Source of the DNA: Bacteroidales bacterium
Lineage (GTDB): Bacteria > Bacteroidota > Bacteroidia > Bacteroidales > F082
Direction of reading: 5' to 3'
Length of the DNA: 64,000 bases
NCBI GenBank assembly: GCA_017537965.1
Contig: JAFYJV010000011.1
Location: 62,001 to 126,000, forward strand
The first letter of the stretch is position 1, and every line of letters begins with the position of its first letter. Shown one piece after another: positions 52,655 to 61,892 of the stretch. The notes under the pieces were generated by a model. It ran no database searches and had not been told where the DNA came from. It saw only the letters and a program-made list of their open reading frames with translations. The translations under genes were made by a program, and so were the position numbers.

Positions 52655-52945
52655 TCAACTGAAAACGATGTCGGTGATGACTTCCTTGCCTACCAGCGCG
52701 TTGAGGTTTTTTCGCAATACCGACTTGGAGAAACCCAGTTCCGTCCGAAGGCTGTCGGAACTCATCTTGACGAAAAGTACATGGTTTTTGATGTACAGCT
52801 CTTTGGTGTATTGCGCAATGAAGGGTCCCACCACACTGTTCCATCCCTTGATGACTGACACTTCATCAAGATAGCCGGGGCCTTTGCGTTCTTCATAAAA
52901 GGCCTTGATCAGCTCGCCCACCGTGTTTTGGTTCGGATCATTCAT
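52655..52945 (-). CDS. DUF721 / DciA-like protein
   Basis: 96 residues from the ATG at 52945: NTVGELIKAFYEERKGPGYLDE, then the conserved WNSVVGPFIAQYTKELYIKNHVLFVKM strand-helix and SLRTELGFSKSVLRKNLNALVG. The DUF721 family includes DciA, the ancestral loader of the replicative helicase DnaB. Overlap of 8 nt with recF fits a replication context. A longer frame upstream lies inside recF and is not used. Confidence 0.85.
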   Translation of the reverse strand: MNDPNQNTVGELIKAFYEERKGPGYLDEVSVIKGWNSVVGPFIAQYTKELYIKNHVLFVKMSSDSLRTELGFSKSVLRKNLNALVGKEVITDIVFS

Positions 52946-54053
52946 GGTCAACAGGATGGATTTGTCCGGCATCCACCTCGAAGATCTTATGGTGGATATC
53001 GGTGTCTTCAAAAAGTCGTTCGATACGTTGCCGTTGGGTATCGGTAATGAACACCTGTCCGAAATGGTCGTCACCTACCAGACGCACCAACTTCATGACA
53101 CGTTGGTCGTCGAGCTTGTCAAAGATATCGTCAAGAAGCAGGATGGGCTTGTAGCCGATTTTCTGGTAGTTGTATTCGAACTGTGCCAAGCGGATGGAAA
53201 CCACAAACGATTTTTGCTGTCCCTGTGAACCGAACTTCTTCAGCGGATGTCCATCTAGGCAAAACTCCAAGTCGTCCTTGTGAATTCCCACGTTGGTATA
53301 ACATGAACAGGTGTCTTGCTGGAGGTTTTCATCCAACAGTTGATGTAGCGGCTTTTCATCAAGTTTTGAAAGATAACTCACCTCTACCCGCTCTTTCCCT
53401 CCCGAGACCACCTCGTAATACTGTTGGAAGATAGGTCGGAAAGCTTCCAAGAACTGGTGGCGTTTAGCATGGATGTCGTCGGCGCAAACACACAACTGGT
53501 CGTCCCATAGTTGTAACAAGGAACGGTCGAAATGCCTACTGTCGGCGAACTGCCTTAGTTGCATGTTGCGTTGCAAAAGGGCTCGGTTATATTTCAGCAG
53601 TGCATTGAGATAAAGCGGATCGAATTGTGAGATCACTCCGTCGATGAACTTGCGTCTAAGGTCACTACCCTCATTGATCAAGTCACGGTCGTAAGGCGAA
53701 ATCATCACCAGGGGGAACTTCCCAATATGGTCGGCCAAGCGTTCGTATTCCTTCTTGTTGAGACGGAATGATTTCTTCATGTCCTTCTTTTGAACACAGG
53801 AAACCATATCCTGTTCCTTGTGGTCAAATCCATATATGCCATGGATGCTGAAGAAGTCCTGTCCATGCCGGATATTGAGCTTGTCGGCGGCACTGAAAAA
53901 ACTTTTGCAAAAAGAAAGATAATAGATGGAATCGAGTATGTTTGTCTTTCCTGCTCCGTTGAGTCCGACAAAACAATTCACTTTCTCCGAAAAAGCCAGT
54001 TCAGCCGATTCGCAGTTCTTGAAATTGGTCAGTCGCAGTTCTTTCAGATACAT
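52938..54053 (-). CDS. recF: DNA replication and repair protein RecF
   Basis: SMC-like ATPase that promotes RecA loading at gaps. 371 residues with Walker A GLNGAGKTN (about 30-38), a signature-like SQGQQKSFVVSIRLAQ, and Walker B LLDDIFDKLD. It lies in the order nusB-porQ-recF-DciA-like, 9 nt after porQ. Confidence 0.95.
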   Translation of the reverse strand: MYLKELRLTNFKNCESAELAFSEKVNCFVGLNGAGKTNILDSIYYLSFCKSFFSAADKLNIRHGQDFFSIHGIYGFDHKEQDMVSCVQKKDMKKSFRLNKKEYERLADHIGKFPLVMISPYDRDLINEGSDLRRKFIDGVISQFDPLYLNALLKYNRALLQRNMQLRQFADSRHFDRSLLQLWDDQLCVCADDIHAKRHQFLEAFRPIFQQYYEVVSGGKERVEVSYLSKLDEKPLHQLLDENLQQDTCSCYTNVGIHKDDLEFCLDGHPLKKFGSQGQQKSFVVSIRLAQFEYNYQKIGYKPILLLDDIFDKLDDQRVMKLVRLVGDDHFGQVFITDTQRQRIERLFEDTDIHHKIFEVDAGQIHPVDHE

Positions 54054-54062
54054 TACGGAAAG

Positions 54063-55103
54063 TTACTTGAACTTGTTGAGATCCATCGTAATGGTGAGGT
54101 AGTTAGGGGACGCCAAGATATTGGACCTTGAACGTGCGTAGCTAATTTCGAACATCTTGATCTTGACACCGAGGCCAGCCGAGAATCCCACCAAAGTGCG
54201 TTCCTGCGGTACATCCATGGCATGACGTTGTCCGTAGTTGTATGCAGCGCGAAGAACAATGTTCTTCCCTAGGGTGAGCTCACCGCCCACGACAAGATGG
54301 GAAGCGAGGTTCTTTACAAAATGCAGTGTGGCACTTTCTTGAACGATCTCATTGGTAAGTGGATCGTAATTGCCAGCAAGGTCAAGGGGATCGTCAAACA
54401 GTTTGTTCCATTTTTGCAGGTCGTCATACCAGAGCATGACGGTTACAGGGAGATGGTCTAGATGACGAGAAGCACCGAAATCAATCGCTAACGGCAGGCG
54501 GCAATGGCGATAATCGAAGTTGTTAAACAACTGAGCACCTATATTCCTAGCGGTCAGCGAGAAGATCCATCCGTTGTCGGCACGATAGTTGCCAGCCACA
54601 TCCACGGCAAGGGCACCAGCGCTGTAGCTTTCCAATTGGAGGCCGGCATATTTCAACGCCGCACCAATGCTCCAATGAGGACTGAGTTGACGGCCCCATC
54701 CCAAAGCCAAAGAATACTCGGAACCTGAAAACGATCCGATTACGACGCCACTTTCAGAAGTCTCGTCAAAATGCCCATAGTTGTGATACTGGACGGTGGC
54801 GGCAAAACTGCCTAATTTGTCGAAACTACGCGCATACTGAGCCGTCGCAAAGTTGATGTCGGCGTAGTAATCCACATACGAAAGGCCAAGCTTGTTGTCC
54901 ATGGCTGAATCGATGGCGGAAGGGTTGAAGTTGGAAAGCTGAATGTCGCCATCAAACACAGGCAGTGGCAAACCTCCCAAGGCAGCCACACGAGCGGAAT
55001 TAGTCGCCTTCAAGAAGGCATATGTGCCATTGGTCTGCTGTGCCGTGGCGGCAAACGCCAACGCCAACAACAAGATGTTCAATATCGTTCGTTTCATTTT
55101 CAT
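54063..55103 (-). CDS. porQ: type IX secretion system protein PorQ
   Basis: Predicted outer-membrane barrel of 346 residues with signal peptide MKMKRTILNILLLALAFAATAQ. PorQ family features: NGTYAFLKATNSARVAALGG at the mature N-terminus, SNFNPSAIDSAMDN, GLSYVDYYADINFATAQYAR, and GFSAGLGVKIKMFEISYARS near the C-terminus. PorQ belongs to the T9SS set together with PorU, PorV and PorZ at the cell surface. Three predicted T9SS cargo proteases are encoded in the same window. ATG at 55103 or 55097. Confidence 0.88.
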   Translation of the reverse strand: MKMKRTILNILLLALAFAATAQQTNGTYAFLKATNSARVAALGGLPLPVFDGDIQLSNFNPSAIDSAMDNKLGLSYVDYYADINFATAQYARSFDKLGSFAATVQYHNYGHFDETSESGVVIGSFSGSEYSLALGWGRQLSPHWSIGAALKYAGLQLESYSAGALAVDVAGNYRADNGWIFSLTARNIGAQLFNNFDYRHCRLPLAIDFGASRHLDHLPVTVMLWYDDLQKWNKLFDDPLDLAGNYDPLTNEIVQESATLHFVKNLASHLVVGGELTLGKNIVLRAAYNYGQRHAMDVPQERTLVGFSAGLGVKIKMFEISYARSRSNILASPNYLTITMDLNKFK

Positions 55104-55126
55104 TCTCGTCATTAGAAAAGAAAAGG

Positions 55127-56086
55127 TCAAAGGCGGCCTCTTCCTGTTTTTACCAGTTTGCCCTCAGCAGTCAGTTGTTCGGCCAGTTTGTCGAGGATGC
55201 CGTTCACGAACCGTCGGCTATCGGGTGTGCTGAAGAATTTCGAAATCTCAATGTATTCGTTAATGGTGACCTTTACCGGGATGTCCTGAAAACAGCACAA
55301 CTCAGTCAATGCCAGAAAGATGATGATCTTATCCATCAAAGCAATCCTGTCGTAATCCCAGTTGGAGATGTTGTCGCGGACCAACTGTTGATAGGTGTCG
55401 GCGTTTTTCAAGGTCTGGCGGAACAGCATCACCACAAAGCGCTTGTCGTCGTTGTTCTCTTCGTTTTCGGTCTTGTACGCAGGAGGAATCAGAGAGTCTT
55501 TGCCAAAACTGGGATCCAATTCGTTGATGAATTTCCAAAGGAGGAAGAGCCCCATCGGATAGTCGCTGTTGTAAACCAGGTTCTTGTCAGCATAGAAATC
55601 AAAGAGCAGTTCGTCGTCTTCCAGATGATTGTCGATGATGTCGAGTAGCAGTTTCTTGTCTTGTGCGAAGCTGTCCGTCTCACTGTTCATGTAAGCCACA
55701 TATTCAGGATATTCGCGCAGTCTGTTGTAGAAGCCACGGATAAAATCCTCGCGATCGTCAACCCAACTGATTTTGAACTTTTCCATCAAACGATTCAAGT
55801 CATTATTCGACTCCAAGGCATTGAGAATGCGATTGTTGACGAACTTACGATTGGGGTTCAGGTCTTCTTCTGTAGGAAAGTTCTTATGCAAGTTCTCCTC
55901 GATTCTGCGTTCCGCGAAACACTTCACTTCCACCCAAAACGACAACTGACGGATAAAAAGACCATACAGATCGTCCACATGGGCAAGGAGATGGCGTTCT
56001 CCGGCTTGTGGATCTTTCTCATCAGCCTGGTGATATGCATAGATCTCCTGCAACACCTTGACTCTCAAAAACCTTCTGTTCAGCAT
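55127..56086 (-). CDS. nusB: transcription antitermination factor NusB (long form)
   Basis: 319 residues from the ATG at 56086 (MLNRRFLRVKVLQEIYAYHQ). The conserved NusB core is at the C-terminus (NWDYDRIALMDKIIIFLALTELC, VKVTINEYIEISKFFSTPDSRRFVNGILDKL). An N-terminal helical extension of about 170 residues is typical of Bacteroidetes NusB. In rRNA antitermination NusB binds boxA with S10. A frame extension beyond the ATG covers the promoter and is not coding. Confidence 0.93.
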   Translation of the reverse strand: MLNRRFLRVKVLQEIYAYHQADEKDPQAGERHLLAHVDDLYGLFIRQLSFWVEVKCFAERRIEENLHKNFPTEEDLNPNRKFVNNRILNALESNNDLNRLMEKFKISWVDDREDFIRGFYNRLREYPEYVAYMNSETDSFAQDKKLLLDIIDNHLEDDELLFDFYADKNLVYNSDYPMGLFLLWKFINELDPSFGKDSLIPPAYKTENEENNDDKRFVVMLFRQTLKNADTYQQLVRDNISNWDYDRIALMDKIIIFLALTELCCFQDIPVKVTINEYIEISKFFSTPDSRRFVNGILDKLAEQLTAEGKLVKTGRGRL

Positions 56087-56118
56087 AAAGATTAAAAAAA
56101 GTTGTTTTAAACGAAATG

Positions 56119-56126
56119 CAAATTTA
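56119..56126 (-). promoter_or_regulatory. nusB promoter, -7 box
   Basis: TAAATTTG followed by CA on the minus strand, 32 nt before the ATG at 56086. Confidence 0.55.
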
Positions 56127-56168
56127 ATAAAAAAACTGAATACAGAAGGAGGAATCAAAAATAAAAGT

Positions 56169-56176
56169 TATCTTTG
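56169..56176 (+). promoter_or_regulatory. rubrerythrin promoter, -7 box
   Basis: TATCTTTG followed by CA; leader about 58-60 nt to the ATG at 56240. No obvious dyad for an oxidative-stress regulator is visible in the leader. Confidence 0.6.
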
Positions 56177-56239
56177 CATGATGAATCAGATCATCAAATT
56201 GAAACGAACGAATCTATTAATAAAAAAAGGAATCACATC

Positions 56240-56785
56240 ATGAAGAAAAAATTCATTTGCCCCATCTGCGGCTATGTGCATGAAGGAACGGAAGCTCCCG
56301 AGCGTTGCCCTCAGTGCAAACAGATTGTTGAATGGAAAGTGGTTGACGAGAACGTCGCCCTGAATTTTGTCACCGAACACGTCATTGGCATTGCCAAAGG
56401 CACTGGCGAAGACATGATCAAGGATCTCAACGCCCATTTCATGGGTGAGGCCACCGAAGTCGGCATGTACCTTGCCATGAGCCGTCAAGCCGACCGCGAG
56501 GGTTATCCCGAGATCGCCGAGGCTTTCAAACGCTATGCCTTTGAGGAAGCTGAACACTGCGCCAAGTTCGCCGAGCTGCTGGGCGACGTGGTTTGGGATA
56601 CCAAGACCAACCTTTATAAGCGCATGATCGCCGAAGCCGGTGCCTGCGAAGACAAAATGCGTATCGCCCGCGTGGCCAAGGAGCGCAACCTTGACGCCAT
56701 CCACGACACCGTCCACGAGATGGCCAAAGACGAAGCCCGCCATGGCAAAGGCTTTGAGGGACTTTACAAGAGATATTTTGAGTAA
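56240..56785 (+). CDS. rubrerythrin (N-terminal rubredoxin domain)
   Basis: 181 residues. The rubredoxin-type zinc/iron knuckle comes first (Cys7, Cys10 in FICPICGY; Cys23, Cys26 in RCPQCK), followed by the ferritin-like diiron domain with [29 protein letters not shown] and [13 protein letters not shown]. The domain order is reversed relative to classical rubrerythrin, as in the reverse-rubrerythrin group of anaerobes. It reduces hydrogen peroxide in the cytoplasm. Ferritin follows after 31 nt, probably cotranscribed. Confidence 0.95.
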   Translation: MKKKFICPICGYVHEGTEAPERCPQCKQIVEWKVVDENVALNFVTEHVIGIAKGTGEDMIKDLNAHFMGEATEVGMYLAMSRQADREGYPEIAEAFKRYAFEEAEHCAKFAELLGDVVWDTKTNLYKRMIAEAGACEDKMRIARVAKERNLDAIHDTVHEMAKDEARHGKGFEGLYKRYFE

Positions 56786-56816
56786 TTAACGATTTTGAAT
56801 ATTAATTAGAAAAACA

Positions 56817-57332
56817 ATGATTAGCAAGAAATTAGCAAAAGCCATCAACGACCAGATCAATGCTGAGATGTGGTCAGCCTATCTCTATCTGAGCATGTCG
56901 CAAGACATCTACGCCAAAGGCTACAAAGGCATTGCCCATTGGTTCAAGGTGCAGTTCCTTGAGGAACAGGCCCATGCCGCCATCATGATCAACTATCTGC
57001 ATTCGCAAGATACCAAAGTCATCCTGGCTCCCATCGCCAAAGTGAAGACCGAATGGAAGACCATCTTGGCTGCATTTGAAGACACGTTGAAGCACGAGAA
57101 GGAAGTGACTGCCATGATTAACAACCTGTGCGACATCGCCGACGAAGACAAAGACCGTGCTGCGGCCAACTTCCTCGCTTGGTTCATCGACGAGCAGGTT
57201 GAAGAAGAAGAGAATGCCCGCGACCTCGTCAACCACTGCAAGATGATCGGCGACCATATCGGCGGCATGATTATGCTTGACAAGGAACTTGGTGCCCGCG
57301 AGTACCACACTCCTGCCCCGCTGAAAGATTAA
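56817..57332 (+). CDS. non-heme ferritin
   Basis: 171 residues with ferroxidase ligands in NAEMWSAYLYLSMS (Glu17), FLEEQAHAAIMINYL (Glu and His) and WFIDEQVEEEENARDLV. Stores iron as a ferric core in a 24-mer. The pairing with rubrerythrin suggests a joint role in peroxide and iron handling under oxygen exposure. Confidence 0.95.
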   Translation: MISKKLAKAINDQINAEMWSAYLYLSMSQDIYAKGYKGIAHWFKVQFLEEQAHAAIMINYLHSQDTKVILAPIAKVKTEWKTILAAFEDTLKHEKEVTAMINNLCDIADEDKDRAAANFLAWFIDEQVEEEENARDLVNHCKMIGDHIGGMIMLDKELGAREYHTPAPLKD

Positions 57333-57350
57333 AGAAAAACAGACCCAATG

Positions 57351-57382
57351 AAAAAAGGGAGCCCCACAGGGCTCCCTTTTTT
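57351..57382. terminator. terminator after ferritin (bidirectional)
   Basis: AAAAAAGGGAGCCC and GGGCTCCCTTTTTT with a 4-nt loop form a stem with A/T flanks on both sides. It also serves the subtilase gene ending at 57451 on the minus strand. Confidence 0.8.
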
Positions 57383-57450
57383 CATTCTTGATGATGCAAA
57401 AAACCAAGCCAACGCCTCCACGCGACCAACCGAAATCAACATTAAGATTC

Positions 57451-59094
57451 TTATCGAGCTATAATCAGCTTTAAGGTCTGCGAACCCCGTTCCGACTCGG
57501 CTTTGATGAAGTAAATCCCATTGCTCAAGCCATTTAAGAAATTCTCGAAACTATAGTGGTTCAAGCCGTTGAAGTGATAGGACTTCAGTTGGCGTCCCAG
57601 AGGATCGCAAACGGAGAGTTCGGCATGGTAACCCTCTTTCATTACGATACGGACGTTGCCTTGTGATGGATTGGGATACACCTTGATAAGCTCATTCTGA
57701 TGAACAAAGGTATCTTCCACATGCAAAGTGTTGAAAGCGTTTTCACAGTTAGGGATGCCATAACCATGCTGGTTGTCAGGGTTGGCAGCATTGCTGGAAC
57801 ACTGACGCACTGCTTCGCAGACTTCGTCCACAGTAGCCATGTAATTGGCTTGCCATAGACAAGTGACAGCACCAGCCAACACGGGTGTGGCAAAAGAAGT
57901 ACCGTCACCGTTATAGTAAGAACCATAACCAGCGACGTAAGTGCCGCCTCCCATCGCCATGATATCCGGTTTGATACGGCCGTCGTAAGTAGGACCTACC
58001 GAACTGAACCAGGTGCGGTTGCCGCTTGCATCGACGGCGCCTACGGTGAGGACATGCTCGGCATCGCCGGGAATACCCAAGGTGCAGGAGTCATCCCAAC
58101 TGTCGCCTTCGTTGCCAGCGGCAATGCAGCAGAGCATACCACGACTGGCAGCGATTTCAGCACCAATGGTCATGGGAGCCGTGTGTCCGTCGAAGTGCTC
58201 AAAAGGATGGTTCCATTGACTCATGTCAAAGTTGATATAACCCAGCGAGGTGGAACAAACATCTACGCCAAGACTGTCGGCATATTCCGCCCCCGATACC
58301 CAATTGTACTCCTCGATAATGTTTTCATAATCACCACTTTCAGTCATCAGCAGGTAATACGATGCCTTAGGAGCCGTTCCTACGAAAGTGTCGGGAACAT
58401 AGGCAGCCATGGTACTGAGACAACTGCATCCATGCGCACTTTGGTCATAAACGGAAGGATGGCCTGCCACAAAGGAACGGGTACCCAACAGACGTCCTTC
58501 CTCCCTCATGTTGTCAAAAGCCGGATGGATGTCGGCGCCGATGAAACCACCATCGAGCACCGCGATGACCATGCCTTCGCCCCAATAGCCATTACCATGC
58601 AGATAGTCGCCACGTATTTGGCTGATCTGGGTAGAACCTCCGCCGTAGAATCCATAAGTAGCTCTTGGCGTTTCCATTGATTGCAGCTCATTGGCCATCC
58701 AGTGTTGCTTTGCCTCCTGTGCCTTGGGATCATTGGGGCATTCTCGTATCGATGCCACGCAATCCAATGCATTTACAGCCTCAAGAACTGCCGGATCCGT
58801 GATGCGGACCGATACGCCATTCAGCCATTTGGAAGGATTCACGATCTCCGCGCCACAATTGCTCACAGCCTCCAAATATTGAGGCGTCACAGGCAGGTCG
58901 TATGCGTCGATGACTATTCCCAACCGTGCCCTACGTTCCAAAGCGCGTTGACTAAGGAAAGCCTCAGGAATGTCTACGGAATAAGGAGAATTATTCTTGT
59001 CGGTGAACTGGATCCAATAAAAGTTAGGCGCAATCTGAGCGTTGATTGTAAGCGTGGCTATAAAAAACAAAAACAGTAATACGTTTTTCTTCAT
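57451..59094 (-). CDS. S8 family serine protease with T9SS sorting domain
   Basis: 547 residues. Signal peptide [20 protein letters not shown], an inhibitor-type propeptide, then the subtilase triad: Asp181 in IAVLDGGF, His221 in [11 protein letters not shown], and Ser400 in [10 protein letters not shown], with the oxyanion asparagine in AAGNEGD. The C-terminal 80 or so residues are a T9SS type A sorting domain ([13 protein letters not shown] ... [11 protein letters not shown] ... LKLIIAR). Cysteine-rich for a subtilase (11 or more Cys), perhaps disulfide-stabilised. Monocistronic, with its own promoter. Confidence 0.93.
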   Translation of the reverse strand: MKKNVLLFLFFIATLTINAQIAPNFYWIQFTDKNNSPYSVDIPEAFLSQRALERRARLGIVIDAYDLPVTPQYLEAVSNCGAEIVNPSKWLNGVSVRITDPAVLEAVNALDCVASIRECPNDPKAQEAKQHWMANELQSMETPRATYGFYGGGSTQISQIRGDYLHGNGYWGEGMVIAVLDGGFIGADIHPAFDNMREEGRLLGTRSFVAGHPSVYDQSAHGCSCLSTMAAYVPDTFVGTAPKASYYLLMTESGDYENIIEEYNWVSGAEYADSLGVDVCSTSLGYINFDMSQWNHPFEHFDGHTAPMTIGAEIAASRGMLCCIAAGNEGDSWDDSCTLGIPGDAEHVLTVGAVDASGNRTWFSSVGPTYDGRIKPDIMAMGGGTYVAGYGSYYNGDGTSFATPVLAGAVTCLWQANYMATVDEVCEAVRQCSSNAANPDNQHGYGIPNCENAFNTLHVEDTFVHQNELIKVYPNPSQGNVRIVMKEGYHAELSVCDPLGRQLKSYHFNGLNHYSFENFLNGLSNGIYFIKAESERGSQTLKLIIAR

Positions 59095-59128
59095 GGCACA
59101 ATAACTCCTTTATGACAACTACTGGATG

Positions 59129-59136
59129 CAAAAATA
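59129..59136 (-). promoter_or_regulatory. subtilase gene promoter, -7 box
   Basis: TATTTTTG followed by CA on the minus strand; leader about 28-30 nt. AAGGAG at 59103-59108 is one of the few strong Shine-Dalgarno matches in the window, although its 8-nt spacing from the ATG at 59094 is near the usual limit. Confidence 0.6.
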
Positions 59137-59201
59137 CGTTTTTTTCGGTCGTGGAAGGGATGCTATCCATAAAAAGCGTATTTTTACCAAAATTTTCGGC
59201 C

Positions 59202-59894
59202 ATGCGCATCGATATCATCGCCATCTTCCCTGAAATGTTCGAGGGACCTTTCACTGAATCCATCATCAAGCGAGCCATCAACAAAGGAATCGTGGAGATC
59301 GAACTTCACAACCTGCGCGATTACAGCACTGACAAGCACAAGAAGGTGGACGACTACCCTTTCTCCGCCGGAGCCGGAATGGTGATGATGGTAGAGCCTG
59401 TCGATAACTGCATCAGCCATCTGAAAAGCCAACGTGAGTACGACGAAGTCATTTACATGAGTCCCGACGGCGAATTGTTGGATCAACCCCTATGCAACCA
59501 ATTGTCGCTGAAAGAGAACCTTATCGTCCTTTGCGGACACTACAAAGGGATTGATGAGCGGATCCGCGAACACCTCATCACCCGTGAAATCTCCATTGGT
59601 AACTATGTGCTGTCGGGGGGTGAATTGGGCGCCGCCGTGTTGGTTGACAGTCTGGTACGTCTCATTCCAGGTGCCTTGGGTGACGAGACCTCTGCCCTTT
59701 CCGACTCATTTCAAGACGGACTTGTCTCTCCCCCAGTCTATACCAGACCTCGGAATTACAAAGGATGGGAGGTTCCAGAGATCTTACTCTCGGGCAACGA
59801 CGCCAAGATCAACGAATGGAAAATGGAACAAGCATGGCAACGCACTAAGGAGCGTCGGCCAGAAATGTACGAAATATTGAAAAAAAGCGAATAA
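59202..59894 (+). CDS. trmD: tRNA (guanine-37-N1)-methyltransferase TrmD
   Basis: SPOUT methyltransferase that modifies G37 to prevent frameshifting. 230 residues with [32 protein letters not shown] and the SAM-knot region [14 protein letters not shown]. The frame is open from 59112, but the family N-terminus begins at the ATG 59202. trmD is followed by rplS, the common trmD-rplS pairing, but a separate promoter lies between them. Confidence 0.96.
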   Translation: MRIDIIAIFPEMFEGPFTESIIKRAINKGIVEIELHNLRDYSTDKHKKVDDYPFSAGAGMVMMVEPVDNCISHLKSQREYDEVIYMSPDGELLDQPLCNQLSLKENLIVLCGHYKGIDERIREHLITREISIGNYVLSGGELGAAVLVDSLVRLIPGALGDETSALSDSFQDGLVSPPVYTRPRNYKGWEVPEILLSGNDAKINEWKMEQAWQRTKERRPEMYEILKKSE

Positions 59895-59920
59895 ATAGCG
59901 TTGGAAATCAAATATTTTTG

Positions 59921-59928
59921 TATATTTG
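59921..59928 (+). promoter_or_regulatory. rplS promoter, -7 box
   Basis: TATATTTG followed by CA, with a TTG 17 nt upstream (59901-59903). Leader about 40 nt. Confidence 0.6.
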
Positions 59929-59971
59929 CAGCCGTTTTTGAGGAAAAATATATAAAAAAATATTATATAAA

Positions 59972-60328
59972 ATGAAAAACGCGTTAATTCAATTCGTTGA
60001 AGATCAAGTTGTTGTAAAAGATTTTCCGAAGTTTAGAGCAGGTGACACCGTCACCGTCACGTACAAGATTGTTGAGGGAAACAAGGAACGTCTTCAGAAG
60101 TTCCAAGGTGTTGTTTTGAAGCGCAGTGGCTGCGGCAAGACCGCTACGTTCACTGTAAGAAAGATTTCGAACAACATCGGTGTCGAAAGATGTTTCCCCT
60201 TCGCCTCCCCTATGATTGACAGCATTGAGCTGAACAAGGAAGGCGCTGTCCGCAAGTCGCGCATCTACTATCTCAGAGGCCTCCGCGGCAAGAAAGCCCG
60301 TATCAAGGAAGCCAAGCGCAAGGATTGA
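59972..60328 (+). CDS. rplS: 50S ribosomal protein L19
   Basis: 118 residues: VKDFPKFRAGDTVTVTYKI, QKFQGVVLKRSGCG, FTVRKISNNIGVERCFPF and the C-terminal RRGKV-type stretch as RGKKARIKEAKRKD. At the 30S-50S interface. Followed by a perfect palindromic terminator. Confidence 0.97.
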   Translation: MKNALIQFVEDQVVVKDFPKFRAGDTVTVTYKIVEGNKERLQKFQGVVLKRSGCGKTATFTVRKISNNIGVERCFPFASPMIDSIELNKEGAVRKSRIYYLRGLRGKKARIKEAKRKD

Positions 60329-60350
60329 TACCTTCAACCATCTCAAACGA

Positions 60351-60380
60351 AAAATCCCGGCCAGATCTGGCCGGGATTTT
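60351..60380. terminator. bidirectional terminator, perfect palindrome
   Basis: A 30-nt perfect palindrome (AAAATCCCGGCCAGA and its complement, centred between 60365 and 60366), with T-runs on both sides. Terminates rplS on the plus strand and the symporter gene (ends 60392) on the minus strand. Confidence 0.85.
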
Positions 60381-60384
60381 TTTT

Positions 60385-60425
60385 GTTACTTCTAACTTCT
60401 GTCTTCCGACTTCTTACTTCTCCTA
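60385..60425. repeat. AGAAGT-type repeat at the symporter gene 3' end
   Basis: On the minus strand, copies of AGAAGT and AAGAAGTCGGAAGACAGAAG spread across the last codons of the symporter gene and its stop. Nearly the same string abuts the aroC start (28764-28785). The C-terminal residues of the symporter (RSKKSEDRS) are therefore probably repeat-encoded. Confidence 0.55.
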
Positions 60426-61819
60426 AAAATCTTTTTCCTCATCATAAACACCGTCAACACCGCCCAGAACGCCACAAGGATGCCAAGCGTAATCCAAGTG
60501 GCCTTCAAGCTTTGTGGAGCAAAACCCATCAAAAGCAAGACCGGAAAGCCAAGCACAATGGCGGCAAGGGTTTGCAGCACAAGGTTATTGGCAGCCGGCG
60601 TCTCGAACTTCGGATCGATCTCTCGCAACAGGATCATACCATTGGAAGCCGTACCCGTCAACATGCCGAACATGGAGAAAAAGCCCTCATATTGATAGTT
60701 GGGATAGAGATGCTTGCTGACCCACAACACATAAACGAAGGTGACCAACGCACCCAAGCCACAGATGATGGCGAACGGCAGCACAAACTTACCGAACTCG
60801 TCGAAACTGATGGCAGCGGTGCCGGCTACAATCATGATGTCGAAGCAGAAACCGCTGATGCGGTTCAGCATATAATTATTAATGTATTCGCGCTGGATGA
60901 GACGCTGCCTCTTGAACAGCTTCAAGATGTTTTTGAAGGCGATGCCGAACAAGGTGCCCAACAGGAAGTTGAATCCCCACAACATGGGTTTCAGCGTATT
61001 GGTGCCGAACTTGCCCAGTTCCATTCCTTGGATCCAGTTGGTGAACAGATACACCAAGAAATACACGAACAGCACCATGCAGATCTGCACGGAAAGCTTG
61101 TCGATCGACTCGGCATCGGGAATCTCGTTCTTCCCCTCGTAGTCTTCAAGCTTGTTGACTTGGGCGGCGGCGATCTTCTTGGCCGACAGCTTGCCCTTGC
61201 GTCTCAGAATATTCATGAAGATCACGCCGATAACGCTACCAACGATGAATCCCATGGCAGCGATGGACAAGCCAAAGTCGGCACCTGGAAAGTCCATGCC
61301 CTGCTGCGAAGCCCATCCTGTGAAGATCTTTCCGAAGTTCAAGGCCTGCCCCGGCCCTTGGCCGTAGCCCATGGGCAATAGCAAGCCGGCAGCATAAAAC
61401 AGCTTCTTGCCAAAGATAAAAAACAAGATGGAGACAATCAAGCCCACGATGCCTTGGATGACGTATGAGGATGCCGTCAAGGCACCCGTCTCAATAACCT
61501 TCATCGTCGAGGACCTCGACTCCACTTTGTTGTTCTTCAACGCAAGCGCCACAAACCCCAAGCCGAGGGCATGATAGGTGACAACTTCCATCATGGGCTT
61601 GTTTATCACTTCACTGCAGCCCGGGATGGCTTTGTAGATCAATAGCAACAAGCCGCCCAGCAAGGCTGAGGGCAATAGACTCTTTTTCAAGACTGGGATT
61701 TTGGTCCGCAACACATTGCCGAGCAACAAAGCCACGGCGAGGATGCAGAACTGGATCAACCATTGCCATGCCTCTGGCCGGTCAAAGGTCATCACAGGAG
61801 AAACGTCTAAAATAGTCAT
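60392..61819 (-). CDS. sodium:glutamate symporter family protein (GltS type)
   Basis: 475 residues with about 12 membrane segments. Two GltS-like halves each carry a re-entrant signature: MGYGQGPGQALNFG (about 152-165) and a repeat around GMLTGTASNGMILLREIDP. Likely Na+-driven uptake of glutamate or a related dicarboxylic acid. A cytoplasmic segment RRKGKLSAKKIAAAQVNKLEDYEGKNE separates the halves. The last residues are encoded by a dispersed repeat. Confidence 0.85.
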   Translation of the reverse strand: MTILDVSPVMTFDRPEAWQWLIQFCILAVALLLGNVLRTKIPVLKKSLLPSALLGGLLLLIYKAIPGCSEVINKPMMEVVTYHALGLGFVALALKNNKVESRSSTMKVIETGALTASSYVIQGIVGLIVSILFFIFGKKLFYAAGLLLPMGYGQGPGQALNFGKIFTGWASQQGMDFPGADFGLSIAAMGFIVGSVIGVIFMNILRRKGKLSAKKIAAAQVNKLEDYEGKNEIPDAESIDKLSVQICMVLFVYFLVYLFTNWIQGMELGKFGTNTLKPMLWGFNFLLGTLFGIAFKNILKLFKRQRLIQREYINNYMLNRISGFCFDIMIVAGTAAISFDEFGKFVLPFAIICGLGALVTFVYVLWVSKHLYPNYQYEGFFSMFGMLTGTASNGMILLREIDPKFETPAANNLVLQTLAAIVLGFPVLLLMGFAPQSLKATWITLGILVAFWAVLTVFMMRKKIFRRSKKSEDRS

Positions 61820-61838
61820 GGTTTTCTGAATTAGTATG

Positions 61839-61869
61839 CAAACGTACTAATTTTATTAAAACACACAAA
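61839..61869 (-). promoter_or_regulatory. symporter gene promoter
   Basis: TTTG (61866-61869), a 19-nt spacer and TACGTTTG (61839-61846) on the minus strand. One of the closest matches to the Bacteroidetes consensus in the window. Confidence 0.75.
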
Positions 61870-61880
61870 GACAAAAGTAT

Positions 61881-61888
61881 TAATTTTG
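61881..61888 (+). promoter_or_regulatory. chromate transporter promoter, -7 box (leaderless)
   Basis: TAATTTTG followed by CGCC and directly the ATG at 61893. With initiation 4-7 nt after the box the message would have no leader. Confidence 0.5.
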
Positions 61889-61892
61889 CGCC

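Noticed and set aside
56087-56158. N-terminal extension of nusB
   Set aside because: It covers the promoter box, is hydrophobic, and has no match to NusB.
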